DNA of 64,000 nucleotides. It comes from Phycisphaera sp. (GTDB taxonomy: Bacteria > Planctomycetota > Phycisphaerae > Phycisphaerales > UBA1924). Every line of letters starts with the position of its first letter. Positions within the stretch are counted from its first letter, which is position 1. Shown piece after piece: positions 37,821 to 47,732 of the stretch. The notes under the pieces were generated by a model. That model searched no databases, was not told the DNA's origin, and saw only the letters and a list, made by a program, of their open reading frames with translations. Both the position numbers and the translations under genes were made by a program. The stretch is from the NCBI GenBank assembly GCA_003712165.1, contig RHLH01000001.1, forward strand, positions 558,001 through 622,000. Direction: 5' to 3'.

Positions 37821-38129
37821 ATGGCAACCAAGACACGCGTCGCGATCCGTCCCCTCCACGACAAGCTCCTCGTCGAGCGCGACGAGCCCGAGCAGACCAC
37901 CGCCGCAGGCATCATCATCCCCGAGTCAGGCAAAGAACGCCCCAAGACCGGCACAGTCGTCGCCGTAGGTGACGGCGCCCTCAACACCGAGACCGGCGAG
38001 CGCATCCCCATGAACATCAACGAAGGCGACCGCGTCATCTTCACCAGCTACGCCGGCACCGAAGTCAAGTTCGGCGACGACGAGTACCTCATCATGAACG
38101 AAGCAGACATCCTCGCAATCGTCGACTAA
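37821..38129 (+). CDS. groES: Co-chaperonin GroES
   Basis: A 102-residue lid subunit of the chaperonin. It starts with VAIRPLHDKLLVERDEPEQTTAAGIIIPE, contains the mobile loop ESGKERPKTGTVVAVG and ends LIMNEADILAIVD, the standard layout. CGGAG lies nine bases before the ATG. A CIRCE operator (TTAGCACTC repeat) is not present. The gene is followed by two unrelated small genes before groEL, on the same strand with gaps of 22, 16 and 44 bases, so all four are probably one operon. Confidence 0.96.
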   Translation: MATKTRVAIRPLHDKLLVERDEPEQTTAAGIIIPESGKERPKTGTVVAVGDGALNTETGERIPMNINEGDRVIFTSYAGTEVKFGDDEYLIMNEADILAIVD

Positions 38130-38151
38130 CCAAGGCCAAAGGGAGCCTGCG

Positions 38152-38535
38152 ATGAGCGCACGTCTCACAGTCGAAAGAATGTTCGCCCACGCCAAGGACA
38201 AAAACCTCCGCGTCCACTTCGCGGTGGGGGGCAGCTGGACCTACATGACCGACCTCAAGCTCGTCGTCAGCGGCGCACCCGTCGCAAGCAAGGGCATCGG
38301 CGCACTCACCGATGTCCCGGGTATCGAGCACTACGCAAACCTCTCCGACGAGCAGATCGACAAGTACAACGTTCCAATGCTCGCCTCGTCCGATCTCTTC
38401 GTCTTCGGCTGGATCGCCAACACCGAACTCCTCCAGGCAAGAGGCAAGGCCGACACCTACGAGATCGGACTCCTCATCGACACCCACAAAATCGACATCG
38501 TGGGATTCAGCGACCCCCGAGAGGAACTCGACTAA
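38152..38535 (+). CDS. Unknown small protein between groES and groEL (gene X)
   Basis: A 127-residue soluble protein of unknown family. Visible features are an N-terminal helix (LTVERMFAHAKDKN), a beta segment (LRVHFAVGGSWTYMTDLKLVVSG), a helix (LSDEQIDKYNVPM) and a C-terminal strand pair (TYEIGLLIDTHKIDIVGF). It has no cysteine and no membrane segment. It starts 22 bases after groES. The AGGGAGCC stretch before the ATG is a plausible ribosome-binding site. Fixed placement in a chaperonin operon suggests a stress or client-handling role, but this is inference from position. Confidence 0.8.
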   Translation: MSARLTVERMFAHAKDKNLRVHFAVGGSWTYMTDLKLVVSGAPVASKGIGALTDVPGIEHYANLSDEQIDKYNVPMLASSDLFVFGWIANTELLQARGKADTYEIGLLIDTHKIDIVGFSDPREELD

Positions 38536-40467
<1,932 letters not shown>

Positions 40468-40489
40468 ATAGCTAATGATAAATGACATG

Positions 40490-40524
40490 AAAGCCCCGCT
40501 CACTAACTTGAGCGGGGCTTTTGT
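40490..40524 (+). terminator. Terminator after groEL
   Basis: AAAGCCCCGCTCA pairs with TGAGCGGGGCTTT around a six-base loop, followed by T residues. The right arm overlaps the promoter of the next gene. Confidence 0.88.
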
Positions 40525-40534
40525 GTTGTATAAT
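40508..40534 (+). promoter_or_regulatory. Promoter of the AT-rich membrane gene
   Basis: TTGAGC (40508-40513) lies inside the groEL terminator stem and TATAAT (40529-40534) follows after 15 bases. A GAGGTG ribosome-binding site and ATG 40557 come next. Confidence 0.5.
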
Positions 40535-40556
40535 GCAAAGACATATGAGGTGAATT

Positions 40557-42209
40557 ATGAAAGTTGCATTTTGGACGATTGGGCTAATTGTCACAACGGT
40601 TGTGCCGCTCGTGATCTATTATGTATATACAAGAAAAACTCCTCATATCGTGTACGTTACTAGTAGCCCAATACCGGTATCTGCTCAAACGACGGCAGAC
40701 CTTGTGCAAGAGATACAGGTCAAGAATATTGGAAATGTAGCAACTAATGTTACAGTTCGAGTAAATAACTACAACGGTGTCCTCGAGATAAAACAATCTG
40801 TGGCAAGTGACTCATCAAGTTTGACAAAGGGTGAAGATCATCAGGTTGTAGACTATGAACAACTTAAGCCCAATAGCAGCTTCTCAATAATTGCCAAAGG
40901 TAGAGTGCAAATATCTGAGGGTAGTATCTCTGTATTGGTGCCAGAAGGCGATGTTAGTTCTGGTCTAGAAAAAGGAAGGGCAGTACGTGCAATTAGCCTA
41001 ATTCCATTTGTCGTAATTCCTGTGATCTACCTACTCCTGATGTTATACCTTATTGGTTCAGATTACTATCGGCACAAGGTAAATTATGCACCTCAGGAAA
41101 TCCTTGTTAGAAATAAACCATGGTTCTTGTTGGAGTCATCATGGAAAGAAACTTATGACAGGGCGGCAGAGGCAATAGCATTTGAGAAACATGATACACG
41201 TTTGAAGAATACTGCTGTGTATCACGTTCTTTCGGCAGATAAACCGAGTCAAATGTCTGACATAAAATGGCAGAATTATACAGAAAGCTGGAGTCAGATA
41301 TTCTGTAAGCATGCCAAATATACGGTCTACGCGTCATACAGAGACGAGGTAGTCGAGTATCCAAGTCCTCTGCCAAAGAATTTGTCGAGTGCGGCAAGTA
41401 AAGAACTAGAGGAACTTGCTGGCAAACGTTGGGCGTTAGTTCACAGACAGCAATTGCAAGAAGCAAGAACGGTTGATGATATATCCAAGCTGCTACGGCT
41501 TCAGTATCCTGATTATGTAGATTCGTTTTTGGTAAGTGGTATGAATCACGCCAGAACCAACGAATGTATGCGAGTCATTATAGACCAGGTTTTTAGCAAT
41601 CAATTGGTACTAGAAGATATATCTGAGGAAGCACTAGATTCAATCGGCACATGGAGGGTGCCTTCTGTTCAAAGAGCGATCTTCTTTCGTGAAGTGATTC
41701 GACTTGGCGGGCATAGTGCAACAGAATTAGCTACAAGAGCAATTGAAAAGGATATTGCAAAACATTTACCTGAGCGAGAAGCAGATTCAGTGCGCGAAAT
41801 GTTTGAGCGTATGGTGTCGACGTCTCACGATGAAAGTGCTGCTAAGTTAGCTCTAAGTGCGATAAAAAAAATATTACTTGATATACGGGTTGAAGAAGCG
41901 AATTTAGAGTCACTTAGTGAAGAGCTTCGGCAGACAATACTTACAAAACAAGATGAGTTGCTAAAGGATCGAGAGAAAGCGAAGACACTTGCGGATGAAT
42001 CAGCTGCGGCATTAGCGGAATACCAGGAAGAGCTGGCGGAAACGCTTGAGCTCAAGCAGAAAGTGACGAATCAGCTGGATATTATTTCTGAAATATTCAA
42101 TAATCCAGATATTATCAAGTCGATTGAGGCTTACAATGTGCCATTTGCAGAGGGGAATTGGGAGAACTTATGTAGGTTGGCTGAGATGCTACAAGATTCA
42201 AGAGAGTAA
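40557..42209 (+). CDS. Unknown two-TM membrane protein with coiled-coil C-terminus (accessory)
   Basis: A 550-residue protein that I do not recognise. The first helix is about residues 4-23, an outside domain of some 115 residues follows (beta-rich, EIQVKNIGNVATNVTVRVNN in parts, like a CARDB- or Ig-type sandwich), then a second helix at about 144-167. The remaining 380 residues should be cytoplasmic and are helical, with a strong heptad-like coiled coil at about 430-510 (LSEELRQTILTKQDELLKDREKAK). Codons are AT-rich, unlike all neighbours, which suggests acquisition. It has its own promoter and GAGGTG site. No partner enzyme is adjacent. Confidence 0.8.
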   Translation: MKVAFWTIGLIVTTVVPLVIYYVYTRKTPHIVYVTSSPIPVSAQTTADLVQEIQVKNIGNVATNVTVRVNNYNGVLEIKQSVASDSSSLTKGEDHQVVDYEQLKPNSSFSIIAKGRVQISEGSISVLVPEGDVSSGLEKGRAVRAISLIPFVVIPVIYLLLMLYLIGSDYYRHKVNYAPQEILVRNKPWFLLESSWKETYDRAAEAIAFEKHDTRLKNTAVYHVLSADKPSQMSDIKWQNYTESWSQIFCKHAKYTVYASYRDEVVEYPSPLPKNLSSAASKELEELAGKRWALVHRQQLQEARTVDDISKLLRLQYPDYVDSFLVSGMNHARTNECMRVIIDQVFSNQLVLEDISEEALDSIGTWRVPSVQRAIFFREVIRLGGHSATELATRAIEKDIAKHLPEREADSVREMFERMVSTSHDESAAKLALSAIKKILLDIRVEEANLESLSEELRQTILTKQDELLKDREKAKTLADESAAALAEYQEELAETLELKQKVTNQLDIISEIFNNPDIIKSIEAYNVPFAEGNWENLCRLAEMLQDSRE

Positions 42210-42278
42210 TTGGTGTAATTCCATGATGTGCAAGTTGGTGTTCTAGCTGCTATTTGTAATTGGCATCATTCCGACTCG

Positions 42279-42473
42279 GCGCAAACTCCCGCCCCTCCAA
42301 CCGCACCCCTTGCCCAAGCCCAATCCCCGCCACACAATTGCACTACCCCCAAGCCATCCCCCACAGGAGAACCTTGGGACATGCAACCTGCACCAACGCC
42401 TGATCAGCTCGACTCGCTCTTCGAAGCGCTCCAGAACCCCGTCTACACCGCCGTCGATATCGCGGCACACATG
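42279..42473 (+). repeat. 195-bp direct repeat, left copy
   Basis: Matches 43190-43384 over its whole length without gaps, with about 11 mismatches. It contains the upstream region and first 31 codons of the gene whose complete copy begins at 43292. Confidence 0.85.
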
Positions 42474-42491
42474 CCAAAGCAGATGAAGTGA
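42381..42491 (+). pseudogene. Truncated copy of the gene at 43292
   Basis: Thirty-six codons from ATG 42381: QPAPTPDQLDSLFEAL, then NPVYTAVDIAAHM, after which similarity to the intact copy stops and PKQMK-stop follows. AGGAG at 42364-42368 is kept, so it could still be translated as a short peptide. It is the coding part of the left repeat copy and was cut at residue 31. Confidence 0.7.
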
Positions 42492-42514
42492 ACTAGTTGT
42501 ACGTTGTCACGGCG

Positions 42515-42967
42515 CTACTTCCGTGGAAATGGTAGCTGCTCAAGGCAGTACTGCGCAAAAAAGCGCCGAGCTGAAAAATTCAAAATAAGCCACCGCACAA
42601 ACCCATTGTGATACTGCTTGAACGTGATATCCAGATGTGATGTGTTTGGCTTGTCGCCTTCTCTCAAACGTAGTGAAATAGATCTGGTCTTACGCATTCG
42701 ATCTTCCATGTAGACACTTAGCTGTAGTCGCTTAGCGTATGGACTCCATTCGTCAATGGTCGCTCGGTAGTCGTGGTGATTGACCGTGTATGCGGTTGTT
42801 TCAGCGCCGCTTCGAAGAGATCTTTCATCTTCGAGTGGTCGCACCATGTAGTGACTCAACCCAAAGCCGGTCGGGCTGTCACGGCCGGTCAGTACGTCAT
42901 TCCAGTGGTCCCAAACTGAATTTACTGGGTAGGCCAACTCTGCCGTTTTGGATGATGTGAAACTCAT
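42515..42967 (-). CDS. SRPBCC/START-like small protein
   Basis: A 150-residue soluble protein. The beginning, TAELAYPVNSVWDHWNDVLTG, and the alternating strands that follow (TTAYTVNHHDYRATIDEW, RLQLSVYMEDR, TSHLDITFKQY) resemble the ligand-binding SRPBCC fold used by polyketide cyclase-like and START proteins. The C-terminal helix FVRWLILNFSARRFFAQYCLEQL would close the pocket. AAAGGAG lies nine bases before the ATG. It lies alone between the two 195-bp repeat copies, and its base use is less GC-rich than the flanks. Assignment is by fold pattern only. Confidence 0.55.
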   Translation of the reverse strand: MSFTSSKTAELAYPVNSVWDHWNDVLTGRDSPTGFGLSHYMVRPLEDERSLRSGAETTAYTVNHHDYRATIDEWSPYAKRLQLSVYMEDRMRKTRSISLRLREGDKPNTSHLDITFKQYHNGFVRWLILNFSARRFFAQYCLEQLPFPRK

Positions 42968-43291
42968 TTTTGATCTCTCCTTTGTGGGCAGTTTCTCAAA
43001 GCTAGTATACGCAAACTTGTTAAGTAAGCTTGCCTAGATACGCTCAAATGAGGAATAACTCGATTTACTCGTGTTGGTGAAGATCAGAATCACAATTGAT
43101 GTCCCCAAAAGAGGCGGCAAATTTGGATTGCCTGGGGACTGGCTCTGATCCCTCTCGCAGAGTTTGCAAGCGGGCAGTGCCACATGCGTGCGCAAACTCC
43201 CGCCCCTCCAACCACACCCCTTGCCCAATCCCAATCCCCGCCACACAATTGCACCACCCCCAAGCCATCCCCCACAGGAGAACCTTGGGAC
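42968..43291. other. Gene-free stretch with palindromic sequence and right repeat copy
   Basis: No gene is supported. The left half is AT-rich and holds the promoter and AAAGGAG site of the minus-strand gene. At 43098-43135 GATGTCCCC and GGGGAC bracket an inner GGCAA/TTGCC stem, followed by CTCTG/CAGAG, an arrangement like REP elements. The right part is the 195-bp repeat, with the AGGAG site of the gene at 43292. Confidence 0.5.
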
Positions 43292-43384
43292 ATGCAACCC
43301 ACGCCCACACCCGATCAGCTCAACTCGCTCTTCGAAGCGCTCCAGAACCCCGTCTACACCGTCGTCGATATCGCGGCACACATG
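43190..43384 (+). repeat. 195-bp direct repeat, right copy
   Basis: Same length as 42279-42473 and about 94 percent identical by eye count. It covers the upstream region and first 31 codons of the gene starting at 43292. Confidence 0.85.
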
Positions 43385-43720
43385 GACCTGAGCATCCCCG
43401 AGGTCGCAGCCATCCTCGCCACCCCCGAGGCCCAGGCCATACTCGCCGCCATCGAGCAGATCGCCGAAACCCGCTGCCGACTCGAACAAGCCGAAGCCCG
43501 CCCCGCAGCGATCGCCGCCCTCCGCGACCTCACCTACGTCGCCAGCACCCACCCCGAGCCCGCACGCAAAGCCGCCACCAAACTCCTCACACCCCAGCAG
43601 AAAACAACCACCGCCAAACCCTCCAAAGCAGGCCCGCGCCAATCCGTACCAACACTCACAACAAATCCAAAGCCAGCCGCCGAATCAACCAGTCACTCGA
43701 CCGGCCATTCAACAAGCCAC
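43292..43720 (+). CDS. HTH-like small protein, 3' end unclear
   Basis: Starts at ATG 43292 with AGGAG 11 bases upstream. The first 110 residues look real: SLFEALQNPVYTVVDIAAHM, LSIPEVAAILATPEAQAIL (a helix-turn-helix pattern), then RCRLEQAEARPAAIAALRDL and KAATKLL. This resembles small phage- or plasmid-type DNA-binding proteins. After about residue 125 it becomes low-complexity (STSHSTGHSTSHS). The frame then stays open to 44395, running antisense to the gene at 43721-43924 and into the oxidoreductase in another frame, so the natural stop seems to be lost. The end given here marks where coding character fades. Confidence 0.5.
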
Positions 43721-43924
43721 TCAGTCAGCCGCCTCGTCCGAGGGTTCGTCTTCCTCAGCCGCGACCCGCGAAGCCGCGCTCGCCCCGCTCACAGCACCGA
43801 CCGCGCCGCCGATCGCCGCCACAACCGCCGAACTGATCTCAAGCCCAAAGATCTTCATCACACCAACCGTGCACAACACAGCAAGCACAGACCCGACAAC
43901 CGCACCAACGATGATCCTCGCCAT
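43721..43924 (-). CDS. Small membrane protein
   Basis: A 67-residue protein with two hydrophobic segments (IIVGAVVGSVLAVLCTVGVM and AVVAAIGGAVGAVSGASAA) and an acidic tail (EEDEPSDEAAD). It looks like a small glycine-zipper-like membrane protein. TAGACT lies exactly six bases before the ATG on the minus strand, supporting it as real and leaderless and arguing that the opposite plus-strand frame is not coding here. Function unknown. Confidence 0.68.
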   Translation of the reverse strand: MARIIVGAVVGSVLAVLCTVGVMKIFGLEISSAVVAAIGGAVGAVSGASAASRVAAEEDEPSDEAAD

Positions 43925-43930
43925 CCCGCC

Positions 43931-43936
43931 AGTCTA
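43931..43936 (-). promoter_or_regulatory. -10-like hexamer of the small membrane protein gene
   Basis: TAGACT on the minus strand, six bases before ATG 43924; the same hexamer and spacing occur before rmuC and the FHA-PP2C gene. Confidence 0.5.
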
Positions 43937-44039
43937 CCAGAACCAAGCCCACACCCAAAGCAGGGTCGCCAGACGCCCAATCCACCGCTGATTTCACCAA
44001 TCCCGCAATTCGAGCCGCACCCGCTCCCAATAGTCCCCC

Positions 44040-45047
44040 ATGAGAGCAGCAGTCCTCGATCACTACGGCCCACCCGAAGCCGTCCACATCCGCGAGATTC
44101 CCACACCAACCCCGGGCCCGGGCGAAATCCTCATCCGCGTCGCCTACGCCACCATCACCTCGGGCGACGCACGCGTCCGAGGCTTCAACCTCCCAAGACC
44201 GATCTTCTGGCTCCCCGCCAAACTCATGCTGGGCTTCAAAGGCCCACGCCAGAAAGTCCTGGGTGTCGAATGCGCAGGCTACATCCACGAAGTCGGACAA
44301 GGCGTCACCAACTTCAAACCGGGCGACCCCGTCTTCACCCACCCAGGCTTCAGCAAAGACCTCGGCACCCACGCCGAGTACGTCCTCGTCGATAAAGACA
44401 CCCCCGTCGAGCACATCCCCGCAAACCTCACCATGCCGCAGGCCGCCGCCATCGGCTTCGGCGCCATCACCGCGATCTACTACCTCGAGCAGCTGGGCAA
44501 ACTCCAACCAAACCAGCGCCTCATGATCATCGGCGCCTCCGGCGCCGTAGGCCTCGCCGCGATCAACCTCGCCAAGCACCTGGGTGCACACGTCACAGCA
44601 GTCTGCAGCGCGCGCAACACCGACCTCGTCCGCAGCGCCGGCGCCGACGAGGTCATCGACTACACAACCACCGACTACACCGACCCCGCATCCGCGGGCG
44701 AGCCCTACGACGCCGTCCTCGACACCGTCGGCGCCACACGCGTCACCCGCTGCAAGCGCATCCTCAAACCCACCGGCACCTTCCTGGCCTGCATCATGGG
44801 CTTCGACGAGATCTGGCGCATGCTCCTGGCCCGCCTCATCCCTGGCCCGCGCGTCAAAGCGGGGATTGCCGAGGAGACACCGGCCATCCACAAGCGACTC
44901 GTCGAGCTCATCGATCAGGGCGCGTTCGATCCGGTGATCGATCGCGAGTACGGGTTCGACGAGATTGTTGAGGCGTACAGGTATGTCGATACCTGGCGCA
45001 AGAGGGGGAATGTGGTGCTGAAGTTTGCTGATGATGCAGATGGGTGA
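44040..45047 (+). CDS. Zinc-free MDR oxidoreductase (quinone-reductase-like)
   Basis: A 335-residue medium-chain dehydrogenase/reductase. The N-terminal GroES-like domain has YGPPEAVHIREIPTPTPGPGEILIRV and GVECAGYIHEVGQGV; the Rossmann domain has the NAD(P) loop GASGAVGLAAINLAKHLGA. The structural and catalytic zinc cysteines of alcohol dehydrogenases are absent, so it belongs to the quinone oxidoreductase side of the family, with NADPH as probable donor. The C-terminus GFDEIVEAYRYVDTWRKRGNVVLK is typical. No clear ribosome-binding site is seen; AATAGT lies five bases before the ATG. Confidence 0.88.
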   Translation: MRAAVLDHYGPPEAVHIREIPTPTPGPGEILIRVAYATITSGDARVRGFNLPRPIFWLPAKLMLGFKGPRQKVLGVECAGYIHEVGQGVTNFKPGDPVFTHPGFSKDLGTHAEYVLVDKDTPVEHIPANLTMPQAAAIGFGAITAIYYLEQLGKLQPNQRLMIIGASGAVGLAAINLAKHLGAHVTAVCSARNTDLVRSAGADEVIDYTTTDYTDPASAGEPYDAVLDTVGATRVTRCKRILKPTGTFLACIMGFDEIWRMLLARLIPGPRVKAGIAEETPAIHKRLVELIDQGAFDPVIDREYGFDEIVEAYRYVDTWRKRGNVVLKFADDADG

Positions 45048-45119
45048 AAGTCTGCATCATCGAATCCGATCAAGGGCACGGCAGGCGGCGGAGCGATCTC
45101 TGCGCCATGGGGAGCGGGG

Positions 45120-46814
45120 ATGAGTCAGACTGAAATCAAAGATCCGAGGCGGCACGACCTCGACGCGATCCGATCCTTTGCGATGCTGCTTGGCATCTTT
45201 TTGCACGCGGGACTGGCTTACACCGGTGGCTTCTGGATCGTCAACGACAAGGACGCCTCACAGGTCTTTGCGATTTCAATCCCAGCGATCCATGGCTTTC
45301 GGATGCCGTTGTTCTTTCTGCTCAGCGGGTTCTTTACCGCGATGCTTTGGAAGAAGCGTGGGACGAAGGGGTTGCTGGGGCATCGGTTCAAGCGGATTTT
45401 CTTGCCGCTGGTGCTTGTTGGTTCGGTGATCCTGCCCACGATGTGGTCTGTCACGGGCTGGGCAACTCGTGTGCAGTCAGGCAAGATCGAGAGTCGGGTT
45501 GAGCAGTATGAGGGCGAACGCGCGCCGAGCGATGACATCTGGACCGTCGCGGGATACGGCGATATGCAGGGGCTGCTGGCGTACGGCGAGGGCTCTGAGT
45601 TTCTTGATCAGCAGGATCCGATTTACGGCGTGACGCCGCTTGGCTGGACTGCTATCCACGACAAGCCCGATGCGGCTCGTTATCTGCTCGACATGGGCGC
45701 CGACCCCAGCGCGAGATACAAGGATCAGAACACGCCCATGCACACGGCGTGCTTTTTCGGCCGAGACGAGGTCGCAAAGCACCTTCTTGAGGCGGGTGCT
45801 GATCTGCAGGTGCAGAGCGCCGCAGGCGAACGTCCAGCCGACGCGATGCGGCACAACAAGCAGACGACCGAGTTCATCGCGAACATGCTCGAGATGCCAA
45901 TTGACTTCGATGAAGTCAACGCAGGTCGTGAAGCGATTCACGTGATGATCGAGGAGCGTGAGCGGGCATCAACAGAATCCGAGAGTGCCAACGAGGAGAT
46001 GGGCCTGATCGAGAAGCTCCAGAGCGGTACGTTCTTTGGCAACTTCTTCTCGCACCTCTGGTTCTTGTGGTACCTGTGCTGGTTCGTGATCGGCTTCGTG
46101 GTGGTGATGTGTGTGCTTCCTCTGCTGCCCGGTGTCCGCTTGCCGGGTGTGTTTTTCTCGGTGCCGGTGTGCTTTGTGTGGCTTGTGCCGCTGACGATGT
46201 TGACCCAGTCACACATGAACGGTGGGGGAGTGCTTCCTGGGTTTGGCCCTGATACGTCGGTCGGCGTGCTCCCGATGCCGCACGTTCTGCTGCACTACGC
46301 GATCTTCTTTGGGTTTGGCGCTGCCGTGTTCCTGAGCAGAGGGTCAGCGAGGAAGCTCGGGTCGCTTTGGTATGTTACGCTCCCGATCGCGTTGCTCATT
46401 ATGCCCGCTGGGCTCATGTTTGCGTATAATCCGGAGCGTACGGCTGATCTGGTCGCGGATGATTCGATGAGGTCGTTTGTCAATAACCTGCTCCAAGTGC
46501 TCTACGCGTGGTTCATGACGTTCGGGTTGCTCGGCCTGTTCGAGACCCTGCTCTCGAAAGAACGGGCGTGGGTCCGGTACGTCTCTGACTCGTCGTACTG
46601 GCTCTATTTAGCGCATTTGCCGCCGGTCGTTGTTGGTCAGGCGTTGCTGCTTGATGTGGAGATGCCGGGTTTGCTGAAGGGCACGCTTCTTACGCTTGTG
46701 AGCACAGTGTTTCTGCTGTGGACGTACGCATTGTTCGTACGGCGCTCGCCGATCGGGCTGTTGCTCAACGGCAGGCGTGTGAAGAATGCTGCGGCTGATC
46801 CGGTGTCCGTTTAG
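45120..46814 (+). CDS. Acyltransferase-3 membrane protein with ankyrin insert
   Basis: A 564-residue fusion. Residues 10-112 are the first part of an acyltransferase-3/OpgC-type membrane enzyme: HDLDAIRSFAMLLGIFLHAG and HGFRMPLFFLLSGFFTAMLW. Residues about 138-245 are a soluble ankyrin segment (TPLGWTAIHDKPDAARYLLDMGAD; TPMHTACFFGRDEVAKHLLEAGAD), then a linker, and from about 300 further transmembrane helices complete the enzyme. Such proteins acylate glycans or lipids across the membrane. The ankyrin loop lies between helices and could dock a partner. A GGGAGCGGGG stretch precedes the ATG. The stop overlaps that of the convergent gene. Confidence 0.85.
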   Translation: MSQTEIKDPRRHDLDAIRSFAMLLGIFLHAGLAYTGGFWIVNDKDASQVFAISIPAIHGFRMPLFFLLSGFFTAMLWKKRGTKGLLGHRFKRIFLPLVLVGSVILPTMWSVTGWATRVQSGKIESRVEQYEGERAPSDDIWTVAGYGDMQGLLAYGEGSEFLDQQDPIYGVTPLGWTAIHDKPDAARYLLDMGADPSARYKDQNTPMHTACFFGRDEVAKHLLEAGADLQVQSAAGERPADAMRHNKQTTEFIANMLEMPIDFDEVNAGREAIHVMIEERERASTESESANEEMGLIEKLQSGTFFGNFFSHLWFLWYLCWFVIGFVVVMCVLPLLPGVRLPGVFFSVPVCFVWLVPLTMLTQSHMNGGGVLPGFGPDTSVGVLPMPHVLLHYAIFFGFGAAVFLSRGSARKLGSLWYVTLPIALLIMPAGLMFAYNPERTADLVADDSMRSFVNNLLQVLYAWFMTFGLLGLFETLLSKERAWVRYVSDSSYWLYLAHLPPVVVGQALLLDVEMPGLLKGTLLTLVSTVFLLWTYALFVRRSPIGLLLNGRRVKNAAADPVSV

Positions 46815-47620
46815 TCAGGGACGACCGCCCGCATGATATAGTCGAATAGCTTGCCCTGACGCTCCTCATCCAGTGCGTCATACATCCGCCGCATCGCCGC
46901 CCGCCGCTGCGCAGGCGTCGCCTTGAGCCTCGTTGTCTTGATGTGATCGATCACGATTGTCCGAAGCGTCTCCCGCTGCTCGGGCGTCGGATCGACAGCG
47001 TCATAAATACCCTGCATCGCCTGCCTCGTCGTCAGCAGCGATGCGTCGTACGCATCACGCACTTCCTGCTGAAACACCGAGAACGCGAGCCGTTGTTTCG
47101 TTTGCTCAAGATCTTCGTTCTGCCGCTTCTCTCCACTCGCCCAGGCGTGCATGTACTCCGACGAGATCCGATCGGCCTCGTCGAGCTGTTGTTCTGTGAG
47201 CACAGCCTCGAGTTCGTCGATCGCGGGTTGGAGCAGTTCGCCTTCGTCGTGCAGGTTCCAGAGGTCGCTCAGGATCTCAAGAGCCCTGGCGTTGTCGCCT
47301 GCGAGCTGCGCGTCGGTCATGTCGCGGAGGTCGTCGATCCGGTCGATCAGCAGGATGACGATCGACAGGCCCCGTTCTTCCTCGAGTTCGCGGATCCTGT
47401 CGAGGGTCTCTTCGTCGAGGTCGAGCAGTCTTGCTGCGGCGAACTCGGGTCGGCCCTCGACGCGGGCGAAGCCTCCTCGCATGCTTCCCTGCACGAGGGA
47501 GCGTGTTTTGGCCTTGTCGACGGCGGGGCCAGTGAGGAGTGGGGTGTCGTCGGGCTGCCGGGTCTCTTGGCCGACAGGCTGGGCGAGGACGAGCAGCGAT
47601 GCCACGAGATGAGCGATCAT
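46811..47620 (-). CDS. Exported helical protein of unknown function
   Basis: A 269-residue protein. The signal peptide is IAHLVASLLVLAQPVGQ. The mature part is almost wholly helical and charged (ETLDRIRELEEERGLSIVI, LTEQQLDEADRISSEYM, TPAQRRAAMRRMYDALDEERQGKL), like the helical bundles of periplasmic CpxP- or Spy-like proteins, but no specific motif is present. TACACT is exactly six bases before ATG 47620; a longer frame from 47659 would add an unlikely leader. It ends three bases inside the convergent acyltransferase gene. Confidence 0.7.
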   Translation of the reverse strand: MIAHLVASLLVLAQPVGQETRQPDDTPLLTGPAVDKAKTRSLVQGSMRGGFARVEGRPEFAAARLLDLDEETLDRIRELEEERGLSIVILLIDRIDDLRDMTDAQLAGDNARALEILSDLWNLHDEGELLQPAIDELEAVLTEQQLDEADRISSEYMHAWASGEKRQNEDLEQTKQRLAFSVFQQEVRDAYDASLLTTRQAMQGIYDAVDPTPEQRETLRTIVIDHIKTTRLKATPAQRRAAMRRMYDALDEERQGKLFDYIMRAVVPD

Positions 47621-47649
47621 CCCTGCAGTGTACGGGAAGGTGGTTTGAA

Positions 47650-47690
47650 CGAAAAGCAAACGCCCGGCTGGAAGGGCCGGGCGTTTGCGA
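47650..47690 (-). terminator. Terminator after the PEP-CTERM gene at 47733
   Basis: A 13-bp stem, GCAAACGCCCGGC with GCCGGGCGTTTGC around seven bases, is followed by TTTTC on the minus strand. Confidence 0.82.
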
Positions 47691-47732
47691 GAGAGCTAAG
47701 CGAATAAGCGGATACGGACAGGAGTGGTGTCG

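Noticed and set aside
42279-43384. Recent target-site duplication by a transposon
   Set aside because: The two copies differ at about 11 of 195 positions, the unit is far longer than usual duplications, and no transposase gene lies between them.
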